Shown in pieces: positions 1 through 8,329 of a DNA stretch of 64,000 bases; position 1 is the first letter of the stretch; each line of letters begins with the position of its first letter. The stretch lies in the NCBI RefSeq assembly GCF_029946505.1, contig NZ_JARZHG010000046.1:24814-88813 (forward strand). Direction: 5' to 3'. The notes beneath the pieces were generated by a model, which worked only from the letters and a program-made list of their open reading frames with translations, searched no databases and was not told the origin of the DNA. The translations under genes were made by a program, and so were the position numbers. Origin of the DNA: Polyangium sp. y55x31 (GTDB taxonomy: Bacteria > Myxococcota_A > Polyangia > Polyangiales > Polyangiaceae).

Positions 1-408
1 TACCCGCTCGCCATGCGCTTCCATGGCATCGAGGTCGAGGCTCCTTCTTTGACCGATCGCTCCTGCTACAGCTCGATCAAGGGCGTCAACTGGATCACCC
101 TCGTCTCGGAGCCGCTGCTCGATCCGCTGGGCGGGATCCACATGACGACGGCCGCGCTCGAGCGGGCCGGTGGGCTCACCGTCGATCGCATGCCCTGGGG
201 CCTCTACATCCAGGCCGGCGACGAGCCCGGGATCGGCGACGTCAACCAGGACCCGAAGCCGCTGCCGCTCTACCGCAAGGTCAACAGGATCTTGCGCCCC
301 ATCCGCACGAGTACGCACTTTCAGCTCGGCGACGACGAGTACCATAAGTCCTTCGGGATGAGCGGGACCCTGCGATGGCTCCGGAGGTTCGATGACACGA
401 GCTCGTAG
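1..408 (+). CDS. DUF3396-like protein, C-terminal part (start lies outside the window)
   Basis: The reading frame is open from the first base, so the start is upstream. The visible C-terminus ends in a RWLRRFD stretch followed by a few residues, which I recognise as the typical end of DUF3396 proteins, a family often annotated as type VI immunity or accessory proteins. The stop overlaps the next gene by 17 bases, so the two are probably co-translated. Its place ahead of a DUF2169 gene fits a type VI-like effector/immunity cluster. Family assignment rests on the C-terminal motif and the context; the role as an immunity protein is inference. Confidence 0.6.
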   Translation, partial: YPLAMRFHGIEVEAPSLTDRSCYSSIKGVNWITLVSEPLLDPLGGIHMTTAALERAGGLTVDRMPWGLYIQAGDEPGIGDVNQDPKPLPLYRKVNRILRPIRTSTHFQLGDDEYHKSFGMSGTLRWLRRFDDTSS

Positions 409-1336
409 GCTGCTCGTCGCCTGGATGGTCGTAATCGCGGTGATCGTCGTGGCCGCGTATCTCGGTCTCTTTGCGTCGCAAGCGCCCGCAGCAAGAAATG
501 GAGACCATCGAATTGAGGCCGAAAAGGTGCACGCGACGATGCCCAGCGCTCAAGACCAGGGTGTCGCCCTCGTCCGCCAAGTCATCGAGAAAGTGAAGGC
601 CCATGATCTCAGCGTGCTCGATCCCGAATTACCCACGAGCAAGCGTCGCCCAAGACCATTGTCGCGTGAGGTGATTGCCAAGCTGCGTCTTCCGGGCAAT
701 CGACCCGTATCTCCATCGCTTGCAGAGTGGCTCGCGTTCGACGCAAGCTTCCTCGGGTGGTTCGCGGACCTCGACCACCCTGTCTTGCAGGAGATGAATG
801 TGGGAGCCGGGGCACTCGCGGCATTCAGAGGCAGCTACACCGAGCATGCCGCCTACTTCAACGGTCTCACCAAAGGAGCGCTCCCCAGTCTTTGCTTGCC
901 CTTGCCCTTCGGCGATCAGTCACGCCGGCTCCTGTACTTTTCTGCGCCAGACGCGCTCGGCGAGTACCCCGTGCTGGTCATCGATGTTGATGACCAACCC
1001 TACGTTGCCCTGGAGTATCCCGGGATTGATGTGTACCTCGCCGCGCACGCCGGGATCATCGCTCCTCCCGAGGGCGTGGACGATCCCCGCTTCCGGCAGC
1101 GAATGACGCATCACCTCCGGAATACGCTTGGCCGTGATGTTCTGACGCTGGGCGACGAAGGTTTCCCAGTGGACCCCGCGAAGGTGCCGCCAGTGCCCTC
1201 GCTTCCCGCGCCCGGAGAGCCGGTTCCGAAGGGCTATCGCGTACGTGAGGCGATCAATCCCTTCACCAAGGAGCGGGTACGAATGCTGTTGCCGATCGAC
1301 GAGCGTTACGAAGACGACGGGGGCGCCGGGCCGTGA
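392..1336 (+). CDS. Membrane-anchored protein of unknown function in the DUF2169 operon
   Basis: A 314-residue protein starting at an ATG with a good ribosome site (GGAGG at 383-387). Residues 8-28 form one hydrophobic segment, either an anchor or an uncleaved signal. The rest looks soluble, with a central mixed region (about 120-230) and a Pro-rich stretch near 265-280. The start lies inside the end of the DUF3396 gene and the stop overlaps the GTG of the DUF2169 gene as GTGA, so this is a coupled operon member. I do not recognise the family. The anchor suggests it acts at the inner membrane facing the periplasm. Confidence 0.8.
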   Translation: MTRARRLLVAWMVVIAVIVVAAYLGLFASQAPAARNGDHRIEAEKVHATMPSAQDQGVALVRQVIEKVKAHDLSVLDPELPTSKRRPRPLSREVIAKLRLPGNRPVSPSLAEWLAFDASFLGWFADLDHPVLQEMNVGAGALAAFRGSYTEHAAYFNGLTKGALPSLCLPLPFGDQSRRLLYFSAPDALGEYPVLVIDVDDQPYVALEYPGIDVYLAAHAGIIAPPEGVDDPRFRQRMTHHLRNTLGRDVLTLGDEGFPVDPAKVPPVPSLPAPGEPVPKGYRVREAINPFTKERVRMLLPIDERYEDDGGAGP

Positions 1337-2286
1337 CCATCCAAAACGAGACCCCATACCCGTACGTCGCCGCCATTCTCCCCGACTTCGATGGCCGAAA
1401 AGCCTTTGTCCTCCTCGTCAAAGCCACCCTTCGCCTCACCACGCACGCCCTCACCCCCGCGCAAGAACCCATCCGCCGCGCGGACGTCTTCTTCCCCTCG
1501 GGCGCCCTCTGTTACCCCTGCGATCTCTCCCTCGACCACCCCGGCACCGACGTCATCGTCCACGGCACCGCGCACGCGCCCCACGGTCTCCCGCATGCGA
1601 CGTTCACCGCATCGATCACGGTCGCCGACATCGGCTCTCGGATCCGCGTGACAGGCCCGCGCTTTTTTCGCCGGACGAGGACCGGGTTTGTCGTAACGGA
1701 ACCCGACCGCGTCGGATCCGTCGCGCTCCTGCACGAGAACGCCTTCGGTGGCGCTCGATGCTCCGAAAACCCGATAGGCAAAGGCTCGTTCGCTCCCGGC
1801 GAACCTCCCGACGGCCAGCCCCTTCCGCTGCTCGAGGACGCCGACGCGCCAGCCGTCAACTCGCCGGGCGACCAACCACCCCCGCCCGCGTTCGGCGCGA
1901 TCGCGCCGCACTGGACCCCTCGCAGCGCCTACGCCGGCACCTACGACGATGCCTGGCGCCGAACCCGCGCCCCGCTCGCGCCCTGGGACCTCGATCGCCG
2001 CTTCTTCTGCGCTGCCCCGCCGCGCCTTTGCACCGCGCGTCCCCTTGTGGGCGGCGAGCCCATCGAGCTCCACGCACTCTCGCCCTACGGCCCGCTCTTC
2101 TCCCGCGTCCCCCGCCTCCCGCTCCGCATCCTCGTCGACGGCGCCTCCCACCGCCCGCAGCTCGACCGCCTCGTCCTGGAGCCCGACGCGGACCGCTGCA
2201 TCCTCACCTACCGCCTGGCGCTGCCCGCGCAGCCGAGGCGTACACGCATCGTCGAGAAGCGCCTCCTACCGAAGAATGCTGCATGA
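1333..2286 (+). CDS. DUF2169 family protein
   Basis: A 317-residue protein starting at GTG. Its N-terminus (TPYPYVAAILPDFDG, then FVLLVKATLRL) matches the opening of DUF2169 proteins, which are commonly encoded beside VgrG, PAAR or pentapeptide-repeat genes in type VI loci and are thought to help load or assemble effectors. Later conserved-looking elements include HENAFGG near residue 135 and a WTPR segment near 195. It overlaps both neighbours by four bases (GTGA before, ATGA after). No secretion signal is visible. The function in effector handling is drawn from family context and is not shown by the sequence. Confidence 0.75.
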   Translation: MTIQNETPYPYVAAILPDFDGRKAFVLLVKATLRLTTHALTPAQEPIRRADVFFPSGALCYPCDLSLDHPGTDVIVHGTAHAPHGLPHATFTASITVADIGSRIRVTGPRFFRRTRTGFVVTEPDRVGSVALLHENAFGGARCSENPIGKGSFAPGEPPDGQPLPLLEDADAPAVNSPGDQPPPPAFGAIAPHWTPRSAYAGTYDDAWRRTRAPLAPWDLDRRFFCAAPPRLCTARPLVGGEPIELHALSPYGPLFSRVPRLPLRILVDGASHRPQLDRLVLEPDADRCILTYRLALPAQPRRTRIVEKRLLPKNAA

Positions 2287-3296
2287 ACGAGCCTGCCCTT
2301 CACATCGCCGCAGCCGGCGTTACAACCGCCGCGGGTTCCCGGCTCGCCGCGGTCGTCGACGCCGTACGCGAGGACCGTCGCTGCGCCGAGCCCACCTACC
2401 TCGTAGGGCGCGACGGCCGCAATCTCGTCGTCGCTCCCGTCTTGCCCATCCGCGGCGATCACGGCCCTGGTCGCGCGATTACGCTCGTCGACGCCGCGCT
2501 CCGCGAATGCCTGAACGAGGACAAACCTCCCTCGGGCGCGACGTTGCTCGTCCTATGCGCCTCGCGGCCCGACTTCGCACCAAGCTGGAAAGGAATGGGG
2601 CGCGGCGTCCGGAGCTTGCTGCACGAGCAGTACGAAATTTTCGTCCCGGATCCGCTCCTCATCATCTTTACGGACGGCAACGCGGCTGGGCTTCGCGCCC
2701 TTGCGCGCGTTCGAGAGGCGTTTCTCTCGGGTGAAGCGCGCGAAGCGCTCGTCGTCGGCGTGCAAAGCGATTGCGCTCCCGAGACGCTGTCGGTGCTCGA
2801 CTTGTTTGGGATGAGCGCGTCGTCCCGCTTTCCGGATGGATACTTGCCGAGCGAGTCGGCGGCCGTCGTCCATGTGCGCCCCCGGCCGGCTGGGCCACGC
2901 ATTGCCGGCTTTTCCTTCACGTCTGCGCCGAGCATCGACTTCGAGAAGGACGTGGATGCCGAGATGGCGCATCCCGAGAGCCTCGTCACAACCATTGAGG
3001 ACGCCTTGGCCCAATGGCGGGGTGATCGACGGACGATCACGGAGGTCCTCTGCGATCTGAACGGCGCGGAATGGCGTGCCAAGGAATGGGCGCTCGCGTC
3101 GACCCGCGCCTTCTGGCAAGCCGGCGCAAACCCGTCCCTCATGGCGCCAGCGCGTACGCTCGGCGAGCAGCACGCCGCGACGATCCCTCTGCTGCTTGCC
3201 CTCGCCGTGCAGGCGGTCAACACGTCCCAAACCCCTCGCCTGGTCATGGCCAGCGACGCCGATGGGTTCCGCGGCGCGGCCATCATCGAACCATGA
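2283..3296 (+). CDS. Degenerate beta-ketoacyl synthase-like (thiolase fold) protein
   Basis: A 337-residue protein whose ATG overlaps the DUF2169 stop (ATGA). The start IAAAGVTTAAGS resembles the beginning of ketosynthase/thiolase-fold proteins, and the order of Gly/Ala-rich strands fits that fold. The usual Cys-His-His catalytic set is not evident, so it is probably not a condensing enzyme. Similar ketosynthase-like proteins occur with DUF2169 in type VI-like loci, where they presumably act as structural or adaptor proteins. An open frame extends far upstream in this frame, but it only shadows the DUF2169 gene. Fold assignment is moderately confident; the role is unknown. Confidence 0.6.
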   Translation: MNEPALHIAAAGVTTAAGSRLAAVVDAVREDRRCAEPTYLVGRDGRNLVVAPVLPIRGDHGPGRAITLVDAALRECLNEDKPPSGATLLVLCASRPDFAPSWKGMGRGVRSLLHEQYEIFVPDPLLIIFTDGNAAGLRALARVREAFLSGEAREALVVGVQSDCAPETLSVLDLFGMSASSRFPDGYLPSESAAVVHVRPRPAGPRIAGFSFTSAPSIDFEKDVDAEMAHPESLVTTIEDALAQWRGDRRTITEVLCDLNGAEWRAKEWALASTRAFWQAGANPSLMAPARTLGEQHAATIPLLLALAVQAVNTSQTPRLVMASDADGFRGAAIIEP

Positions 3297-4078
3297 ATGA
3301 AACCATGGATCCGAACGAGATGCAGATCGAGCTTTACGCCCGTCCGGGCACCCATCCGCGTACTCTTCTGATCTCGGCCGTCACGAATCGAGAGGACTTG
3401 TCAACCGCAGAGCCATTACCGGAGGAGTACGTTCCTCACGTCGAAGTGGAAGGCATGCTGGCTCGTTATGCCGCCGCGGCGACGATGGGATGCTTTGGTG
3501 GCACTGGCTCCGCGAGCATCACGCAGAGGGAGCGTAGGACTGAAGGAACAACCACGGTCGAACGACTCATCCTCTCGTTGCCCGCGCTGCCTCTGGAAGC
3601 CCTCGCGCCGCTCCTCTGGAAGGCCCGTTTCCCCGCATTCTTGGACCGCCCCCTCAGGTCGTTCGTCGTGACGGAGCAAGGTGCGGAGTCGATGGCCGCG
3701 GTGGACATCGACGCCCTCGCGCTGCTTCCCGAGCCGACGCTCCGCTTTACGGTGGCGTTGCCCGAAGACTTGAACGAGGAGTTGAAGGACGGTCGAGTTC
3801 TCGTGACGTTCGTAGAGGCAGTCCGCGAAGACACGCTCGCGCGTACACGTGATGCCTTCGAGGCGTGGGGAGGCTTGCTCGTCGGCGGCTTCCCAGGGCC
3901 CCACGAGGAGCTTCCTTCTGCTGGGTTCGTGACGGATGTGCAGCGACACCTTCCCACGGAGGTCGTTGCGTCGCTCGAGTTCGTGTCTGCGTCGAGGCCG
4001 GCGTGGGATGCACTTCTTCGAACTCTTGATAGGATTAACCGCGATCTTCAGCCCATCGTCAAGGTCGAGGTTTACTGA
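3293..4078 (+). CDS. Unknown protein closing the DUF2169 operon
   Basis: A 261-residue protein beginning at an ATG that overlaps the previous stop (ATGA). A second ATG four codons later is an alternative start. It looks cytoplasmic and mixed alpha/beta, without signal peptide or membrane segments. Two halves may be present: a first part to about residue 120 ending in hydrophobic LLWKARFPAF, and a second part rich in acidic residues. I do not recognise the family. Its coupling to the four genes upstream indicates it works with the DUF2169/ketosynthase-like pair. Confidence 0.75.
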   Translation: MNETMDPNEMQIELYARPGTHPRTLLISAVTNREDLSTAEPLPEEYVPHVEVEGMLARYAAAATMGCFGGTGSASITQRERRTEGTTTVERLILSLPALPLEALAPLLWKARFPAFLDRPLRSFVVTEQGAESMAAVDIDALALLPEPTLRFTVALPEDLNEELKDGRVLVTFVEAVREDTLARTRDAFEAWGGLLVGGFPGPHEELPSAGFVTDVQRHLPTEVVASLEFVSASRPAWDALLRTLDRINRDLQPIVKVEVY

Positions 4079-4151
4079 AAGGCCGATCATGCTGCGACCG
4101 GCGCCCACCCTCGGCGAACATCTGGCCTGCGCTTAGGTCGAGTGACGACAG

Positions 4152-4559
4152 TCAATCAGTTGCGTCGTTATGCTCCTGCCCGTGTCGACGCTCCTCGATA
4201 ATCTCGAGTCTGCGAGCGTGCATCCGATCGTAAATCTGTAAAGCGAGCTGGGGTGTGGCTTCTTTTCCAAAGACGTCAAGCGCCGCTACCCAGGCCACGT
4301 CGAGTGTGTCCGTAACGTAGGTCATTGCCTCGATGATGTGCTCCGGCTTCCCCAACGCTTTGTCCAGAAGCGTTACCTTTGCATCGAAACTTTGCCGAGC
4401 GCGCTTCGGGTTCGAGGCGGATGCCTTCTCCCAAGCTTCGACTGCCTCCTCCAAGGCGTCTGACAAGCCGAGTCCGTTCTCGGTAGCCATGGTGGCCAGC
4501 TTCCGGTGCGGACCGGGTTTCACTTTCATCGTCACCAGCTTCTGAGGTTCGTTTGTCAT
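4152..4559 (-). CDS. Orphan RHH-like DNA-binding protein
   Basis: The chosen start gives 135 residues (MTNEPQKLVTMKVKPG...). The first 45 residues, a short basic strand (KLVTMKVKPG) followed by two helices (HRKLATMATENGL, LSDALEEAVEAW), have the RHH layout of CopG/Arc-type repressors. The rest is helical and acidic/basic mixed. An upstream ATG at 4640 is possible but would run through the AT-rich palindromic region that looks like its operator, so I prefer 4559. No toxin-like partner gene lies next to it. GC is lower than in neighbouring genes. Confidence 0.65.
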   Translation of the reverse strand: MTNEPQKLVTMKVKPGPHRKLATMATENGLGLSDALEEAVEAWEKASASNPKRARQSFDAKVTLLDKALGKPEHIIEAMTYVTDTLDVAWVAALDVFGKEATPQLALQIYDRMHARRLEIIEERRHGQEHNDATD

Positions 4560-4592
4560 ACTAAATTGACTACACGTGGTACTAAATTTAGT
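4560..4592. promoter_or_regulatory. Promoter with stacked palindromes in front of the RHH-like gene
   Basis: Directly upstream of the start at 4559 lie ACTAAATTGACT (4560-4571), the hexamer CACGTG (4573-4578) and the perfect 12-base palindrome ACTAAATTTAGT (4581-4592). Their centres are 10 and 11 bases apart, i.e. on one face of the helix. On the minus strand a TTGACT is present that could be a -35 box. The stretch is far more AT-rich than the surroundings. Autoregulation by the downstream gene product is inferred. Confidence 0.6.
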
Positions 4593-4666
4593 CAACACAG
4601 AAGTGTCGCTCGGCGGGTCGACAAGCGATCCGCCGAACATTGTGCCAGCTTGTACGTGTCGCTGAC

Positions 4667-5839
4667 TTACGGCGCCAACGCCGATCGCGCCACGAACCGC
4701 GCGATCGCCATCGCCCGGAGCACGAGGGGCCGTCGATCCGACGCCGCGAGGTCCTGCGCCAGGTCAACCTCCGCGACCATCCTCACCTGAAACCGCTCCG
4801 CCAGCGGCAAGAGCGGTCCGAGCGCCGCGGGCAGATAAACGAGCGTCGGCCCTTCCTCGGCGCCCGTGAGCAGCTCGGCGCGGAGCCACGGCCTGCCGAA
4901 GACGTCCTGCTTCTGGTACTTCCTCTGCGCCACGAGCGCGCGTTCCACCTCCGCATCGAGGAACGCCTGCGTCGGGCCCCGCTTGCACTTCGCCACTAGC
5001 TCGCGCACGTGCGAGAGCAGCGCCTTCGCGATCCCCTCGGCCCCCTCGAGCGCCGGATCGTCGAGCGCCCCGCGCGCCGCCGCCAGCGAGGCCGAGAGCG
5101 CTGCATCGTGCGTCACCAGCGGCGTCGCCGCGGCGATCATCGCGCGGACGCGCTCCCGCGGGTCGAAACACATCGTGAGCTCGCCCGCGACGACGACCAC
5201 GGGCGGCGACAGCTCCCCGTGCTCGCCGAGTGCGCGCTCCACGACGCCGACGAGCGCGGACGAGGGGGCTGGCCGTGCACCTGAAAGGACCGCGATGACG
5301 TCGCGCTCCTCGCGCGCGCGTTCGTCGCGGATGGGGTCCACGTGCCGCGGCTCGGCCGATGGGGGCGGAGTAGGCGGGTCGCAGAGCTCCTCCCAGTCGG
5401 TCATCGCCCGAATACGCTTCACGACGGCCGGTTCGAACCAGAGCAGCCGTAGAATGGGGACTCCGGCTCGTGCACGCACGGCGCGCGTCGCCTTCCGCGT
5501 CGGCTTGGGTTTCGCCGGTGCCTCGGCGACAGCTTCTTCATCCGCCCCCGCGGCGTTCATCGCATCGAGCAGGTTCGGAGGCTTCTCGGAGGTGCGGTTG
5601 TTCGGCGGGATCGCGGGCGCAGAGGCCGCGGCGACCGGGATGGCCCCTTCGAGTACGCCGGGGCGCGGCGGCTGAAAGGGGAGACCGGCCATCGAGGGTG
5701 GCTTCGCGGTACGGCGCGATGAGCTTGTCGCCTTGAAGGGCAGCGCCGTGCGCAGGGAGGCCCTGTGCGACGGCGCCACCGTCTCGCGGCTCGGCGCTGG
5801 TGCCGCTTCGGTGTCGGGGTCATCGACGGAAGCTGTCAT
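4667..5839 (-). CDS. Unknown soluble protein with disordered Pro/Ala-rich N-terminus
   Basis: From the ATG at 5839 this is 390 residues; the frame is open to an ATG at 5968, but the added part looks untranslated. Residues 1-120 are Ala/Pro/Ser-rich and probably disordered, including an ALPFKA segment. After that a folded part begins with VPILRLLWFEPAVVKRIRAM, then a mostly helical C-terminal half. Similar PILRLLWF-type segments, as I recall, occur in myxobacterial proteins linked to DUF2169, which would tie this gene to the operon at 1-4078. That link is a weak inference. No signal peptide or membrane segment is visible. Confidence 0.7.
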   Translation of the reverse strand: MTASVDDPDTEAAPAPSRETVAPSHRASLRTALPFKATSSSRRTAKPPSMAGLPFQPPRPGVLEGAIPVAAASAPAIPPNNRTSEKPPNLLDAMNAAGADEEAVAEAPAKPKPTRKATRAVRARAGVPILRLLWFEPAVVKRIRAMTDWEELCDPPTPPPSAEPRHVDPIRDERAREERDVIAVLSGARPAPSSALVGVVERALGEHGELSPPVVVVAGELTMCFDPRERVRAMIAAATPLVTHDAALSASLAAARGALDDPALEGAEGIAKALLSHVRELVAKCKRGPTQAFLDAEVERALVAQRKYQKQDVFGRPWLRAELLTGAEEGPTLVYLPAALGPLLPLAERFQVRMVAEVDLAQDLAASDRRPLVLRAMAIARFVARSALAP

Positions 5840-6102
5840 GGCACGAGCATCGTAAGGGCAGGAACCCGGTTCGAGGTCATCTCCGAAGACGAGCGAGTTG
5901 CTTTCTAGCTCGGACGGCCGGGCTCTCGCGGTGGTCGCACGACGCCGTCCAAACGTCCGGATGTACACCCGTACATGGCAAGCGGTCGCGCTAGCTCAAG
6001 CGCATATCAAGACCGGAAGACCTGGGTAATCGATAGACCTAACGCTCCTTCGGTCTTCCTCTCTCTTGACCCACAGATCGACGGATCTACCTTTGGGTTC
6101 GT

Positions 6103-6975
6103 ATGACAGAACACGATTCCAAACGAGCGGGAGGGGTCCTCGGTCCGCAACAAAAGGTCCTTCTGTTGCGCCGGGGCGCCGCCGAGGGCGTCCCCCGCAT
6201 CGACCCCCGCACCCCCGCTCGCGCCCTCGCCGCGCTCGTGGAGCAGGAGGGACAAGAGGCCCCGAAGGCGGTCTACCGAGCCTTCGAGGAGTACAACCGG
6301 GCGCATTTCGACGGCCGCCTCGGGCAGTCGATGCTCCTGATCACGCAGCCCGCTTCCCCGCGCACCCTCGGCGATTACGTGCCGCGGGACGCGCACGGAA
6401 TCCCGAGTCGTATCCGGATCGCGCCGAAGTGCGAAACCATCTGCCTGGCGTACGTTCTCGACGTCGTGCTGCACGAAATGGTGCATGCCTGGCAGCACGA
6501 AGTTCTCGACAACCTCGAACAGGGATACGAGGGGCATGGTCCTCGGTTTGCGGAGAAGTGCAACGAGATCGGAGCGAAGTTCGGCCTTGCTGAGGTCGCG
6601 CCAAAGGGGCGAAGGGGCAAGGCGAAGGCTGCCCACTGGCCGATGTGCGTGCGGCCCGAGGGGTTTTACGGTCCTAACGATCCTCGGAAGCAATGCGCCG
6701 ACGAGGAGGAGCAGGACGCCGCGGGGCGAGCGAAGCCGGAAGCGGGTTCAGCCATCGAGATGACCTCGGTGCTCGTCGAGGGGCTCGATAGGTGGGACCT
6801 CGCGTTTTTCCGCGTCGTTGCCGGTGCGAAGGGGCTGCCCGTGGCCGACGTGCTGCGCGAGCTGGCGATCGGGGAAGCTCGAAGGATGGCGCAGACCGGA
6901 TCGACGCCGGTGGGGGCCGCGCTCGCCGCATACGGAAAATTGCGAGCCGCCGCGGCGGGGAAGGAGGACACGTGA
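6103..6975 (+). CDS. SprT-like zinc metalloprotease domain protein
   Basis: A 290-residue protein with the SprT-type zinc site HEMVH at about residues 124-128, followed by a GHGPRF segment carrying the likely third histidine near 147. The SprT-like domain spans about residues 45-190; a C-terminal 90-residue helical extension follows. SprT/SPRTN-like proteins are predicted DNA-linked proteases, and stand-alone versions are common on phages and mobile elements. The stop overlaps the GTG of the next gene as GTGA, and that small gene overlaps a DUF6884 gene in the same way, so the three form an operon, perhaps of mobile-element origin. Confidence 0.8.
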   Translation: MTEHDSKRAGGVLGPQQKVLLLRRGAAEGVPRIDPRTPARALAALVEQEGQEAPKAVYRAFEEYNRAHFDGRLGQSMLLITQPASPRTLGDYVPRDAHGIPSRIRIAPKCETICLAYVLDVVLHEMVHAWQHEVLDNLEQGYEGHGPRFAEKCNEIGAKFGLAEVAPKGRRGKAKAAHWPMCVRPEGFYGPNDPRKQCADEEEQDAAGRAKPEAGSAIEMTSVLVEGLDRWDLAFFRVVAGAKGLPVADVLRELAIGEARRMAQTGSTPVGAALAAYGKLRAAAAGKEDT

Positions 6976-7229
6976 GCGATCAATGGCATATCGCCGCGTG
7001 CGAATCTGGAAGCGCCATCATTCGCGACCAGAACGGCCTGTTCGTTGCCGAGGTGGTTGCCGCCGATGCCGAACTGGTTGCCGCAGCACCGGCCCTGCTC
7101 GCCTTCCTCGCGAACTTGCTCGATGACCCGCTGGCCGCGATCCTCGATGATCTCTCCGAGCCAGAAGCGCTCGTCGCCCGCTTGAAGGGTCTCAACCGGG
7201 ACGCGGAGGCGGCCGTGGAGGCCACGTGA
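6972..7229 (+). CDS. Small acidic protein between SprT-like and DUF6884 genes
   Basis: Translation from the GTG at 6972 gives 85 residues. The start is supported by an ideal ribosome site (AAGGAGG at 6961-6967) inside the end of the SprT-like gene and by the four-base GTGA overlap. The protein is small and acidic, opening with a short beta-like part (WHIAACESGSAIIRDQNG) and continuing with Ala/Leu-rich helices. No known domain is recognised. The pattern resembles small phage-type accessory proteins. It ends in a GTGA overlap with the DUF6884 gene. Confidence 0.7.
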   Translation: MSDQWHIAACESGSAIIRDQNGLFVAEVVAADAELVAAAPALLAFLANLLDDPLAAILDDLSEPEALVARLKGLNRDAEAAVEAT

Positions 7230-8329
7230 GAACCGTGTTCCTCGTGGGGTGCGCCGACACAAAGGCGGATACGGCACAGCCGGCGCGCACGCTCTACCGC
7301 TCCGGCCTGTTCCGCGACGCTTTGCAATACGCCGAGCTGCGACAGGGCGGCAGAGACGTGTTCATCTTGTCTGCCAAACACGGCGCCATCGAGCCCTCGA
7401 CGGTTATCGAACCGTACGACCTCGTAATCAAGAGCCTGTCCGATGAGCAACGCCTCGAATGGGCGCGGTCCGTCATCGCGAACCTACGCGCCCGCTGGCC
7501 AGGGGAGGAGCTGCTCCTCGTTGTGCTTGCCGGGAAAGCGTATGCGGACGTGCTGGTGCGAGCCCGTCGTGGTTTGCGACCGCTCGTCGCGCTGGAAACC
7601 CCGTTGGATGGGAAGGGGTTGGGCCATCGCCGGAGTTGGTTCCGTCAGGATCTCGCGGCCCGTGGTATCGAGTGGACCATCGTACGACTGGGGCCGCGAC
7701 GCCCCCGCGAGGGTGCGGCGTCGCCTCCTGCGGTCTCTCTGGCCCCTCCAAACGCCCTACCGCACGAGCCACAGACCCCCGACCGGTCCGAAACAAACCG
7801 GACAGAGAGCGAGCGACCAGCCCCCAGGCAGCCACGGCTTCCCAGGAGCGAACTCGTGCGGCAGAATGCCGCCCGCCTCGATGCGTTGGCGGCGGCTGGC
7901 CTTTGCATTTGGTGCAAGAGGAATCCGCGGGCTGAGGGGCGGTCGACGTGCCTCAATTGCAAGAACGGCAACGAGATGGTCGAGAAGAACGTTCGCGAGG
8001 AAAACCGGAAGCTGCGCGAGGCCCTCGTCTCCGCGCGGGCCGAGCTTGGTGCCGTCCGCCAAGACTTGGCGAAACTGCGGCGCGCTGCAGCCGACGTGGT
8101 CGCGGAGTGGCACGAGGATCCTCTAGGATCGGTCCACGTTGGTTTCGTCGAATACACACCCCATCGACGCGCGCAGCTCAGGGCGCCACCGCGACGCGCG
8201 CGGCATCGAGGGCGCCGAGCATTCGTCGCAGCGCGAGGGCGAGCTCGCCGTCCTCGTCGTGACGTGCAAGGAGCGCCTCGAGCATCCTCCGCGTCGCTGC
8301 GGGATCCGCGTCGACTTGTCGGGCGATGA
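7226..8329 (+). CDS. DUF6884 protein with zinc ribbon and coiled coil
   Basis: Residues 1-150 match the DUF6884 layout: an opening VFLVGCADTK, LYRSGLFRDAL, then FILSAKHGAIEP and PYDL. After a Pro-rich linker, a zinc ribbon (CIWC ... CLNC) lies near residues 230-250, followed by a coiled coil (about 255-300) and a C-terminus of nearly pure Arg/Ala sequence. The last 150 bases run antisense through the end of the HEAT-repeat gene (8178-10091), so the natural end is doubtful: either the gene really overlaps or a frameshift hides an earlier stop near 8150. DUF6884 is a family of unknown chemistry; fusion to a ribbon and coiled coil suggests nucleic acid or protein binding. Confidence 0.7.
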   Translation: MRTVFLVGCADTKADTAQPARTLYRSGLFRDALQYAELRQGGRDVFILSAKHGAIEPSTVIEPYDLVIKSLSDEQRLEWARSVIANLRARWPGEELLLVVLAGKAYADVLVRARRGLRPLVALETPLDGKGLGHRRSWFRQDLAARGIEWTIVRLGPRRPREGAASPPAVSLAPPNALPHEPQTPDRSETNRTESERPAPRQPRLPRSELVRQNAARLDALAAAGLCIWCKRNPRAEGRSTCLNCKNGNEMVEKNVREENRKLREALVSARAELGAVRQDLAKLRRAAADVVAEWHEDPLGSVHVGFVEYTPHRRAQLRAPPRRARHRGRRAFVAARGRARRPRRDVQGAPRASSASLRDPRRLVGR

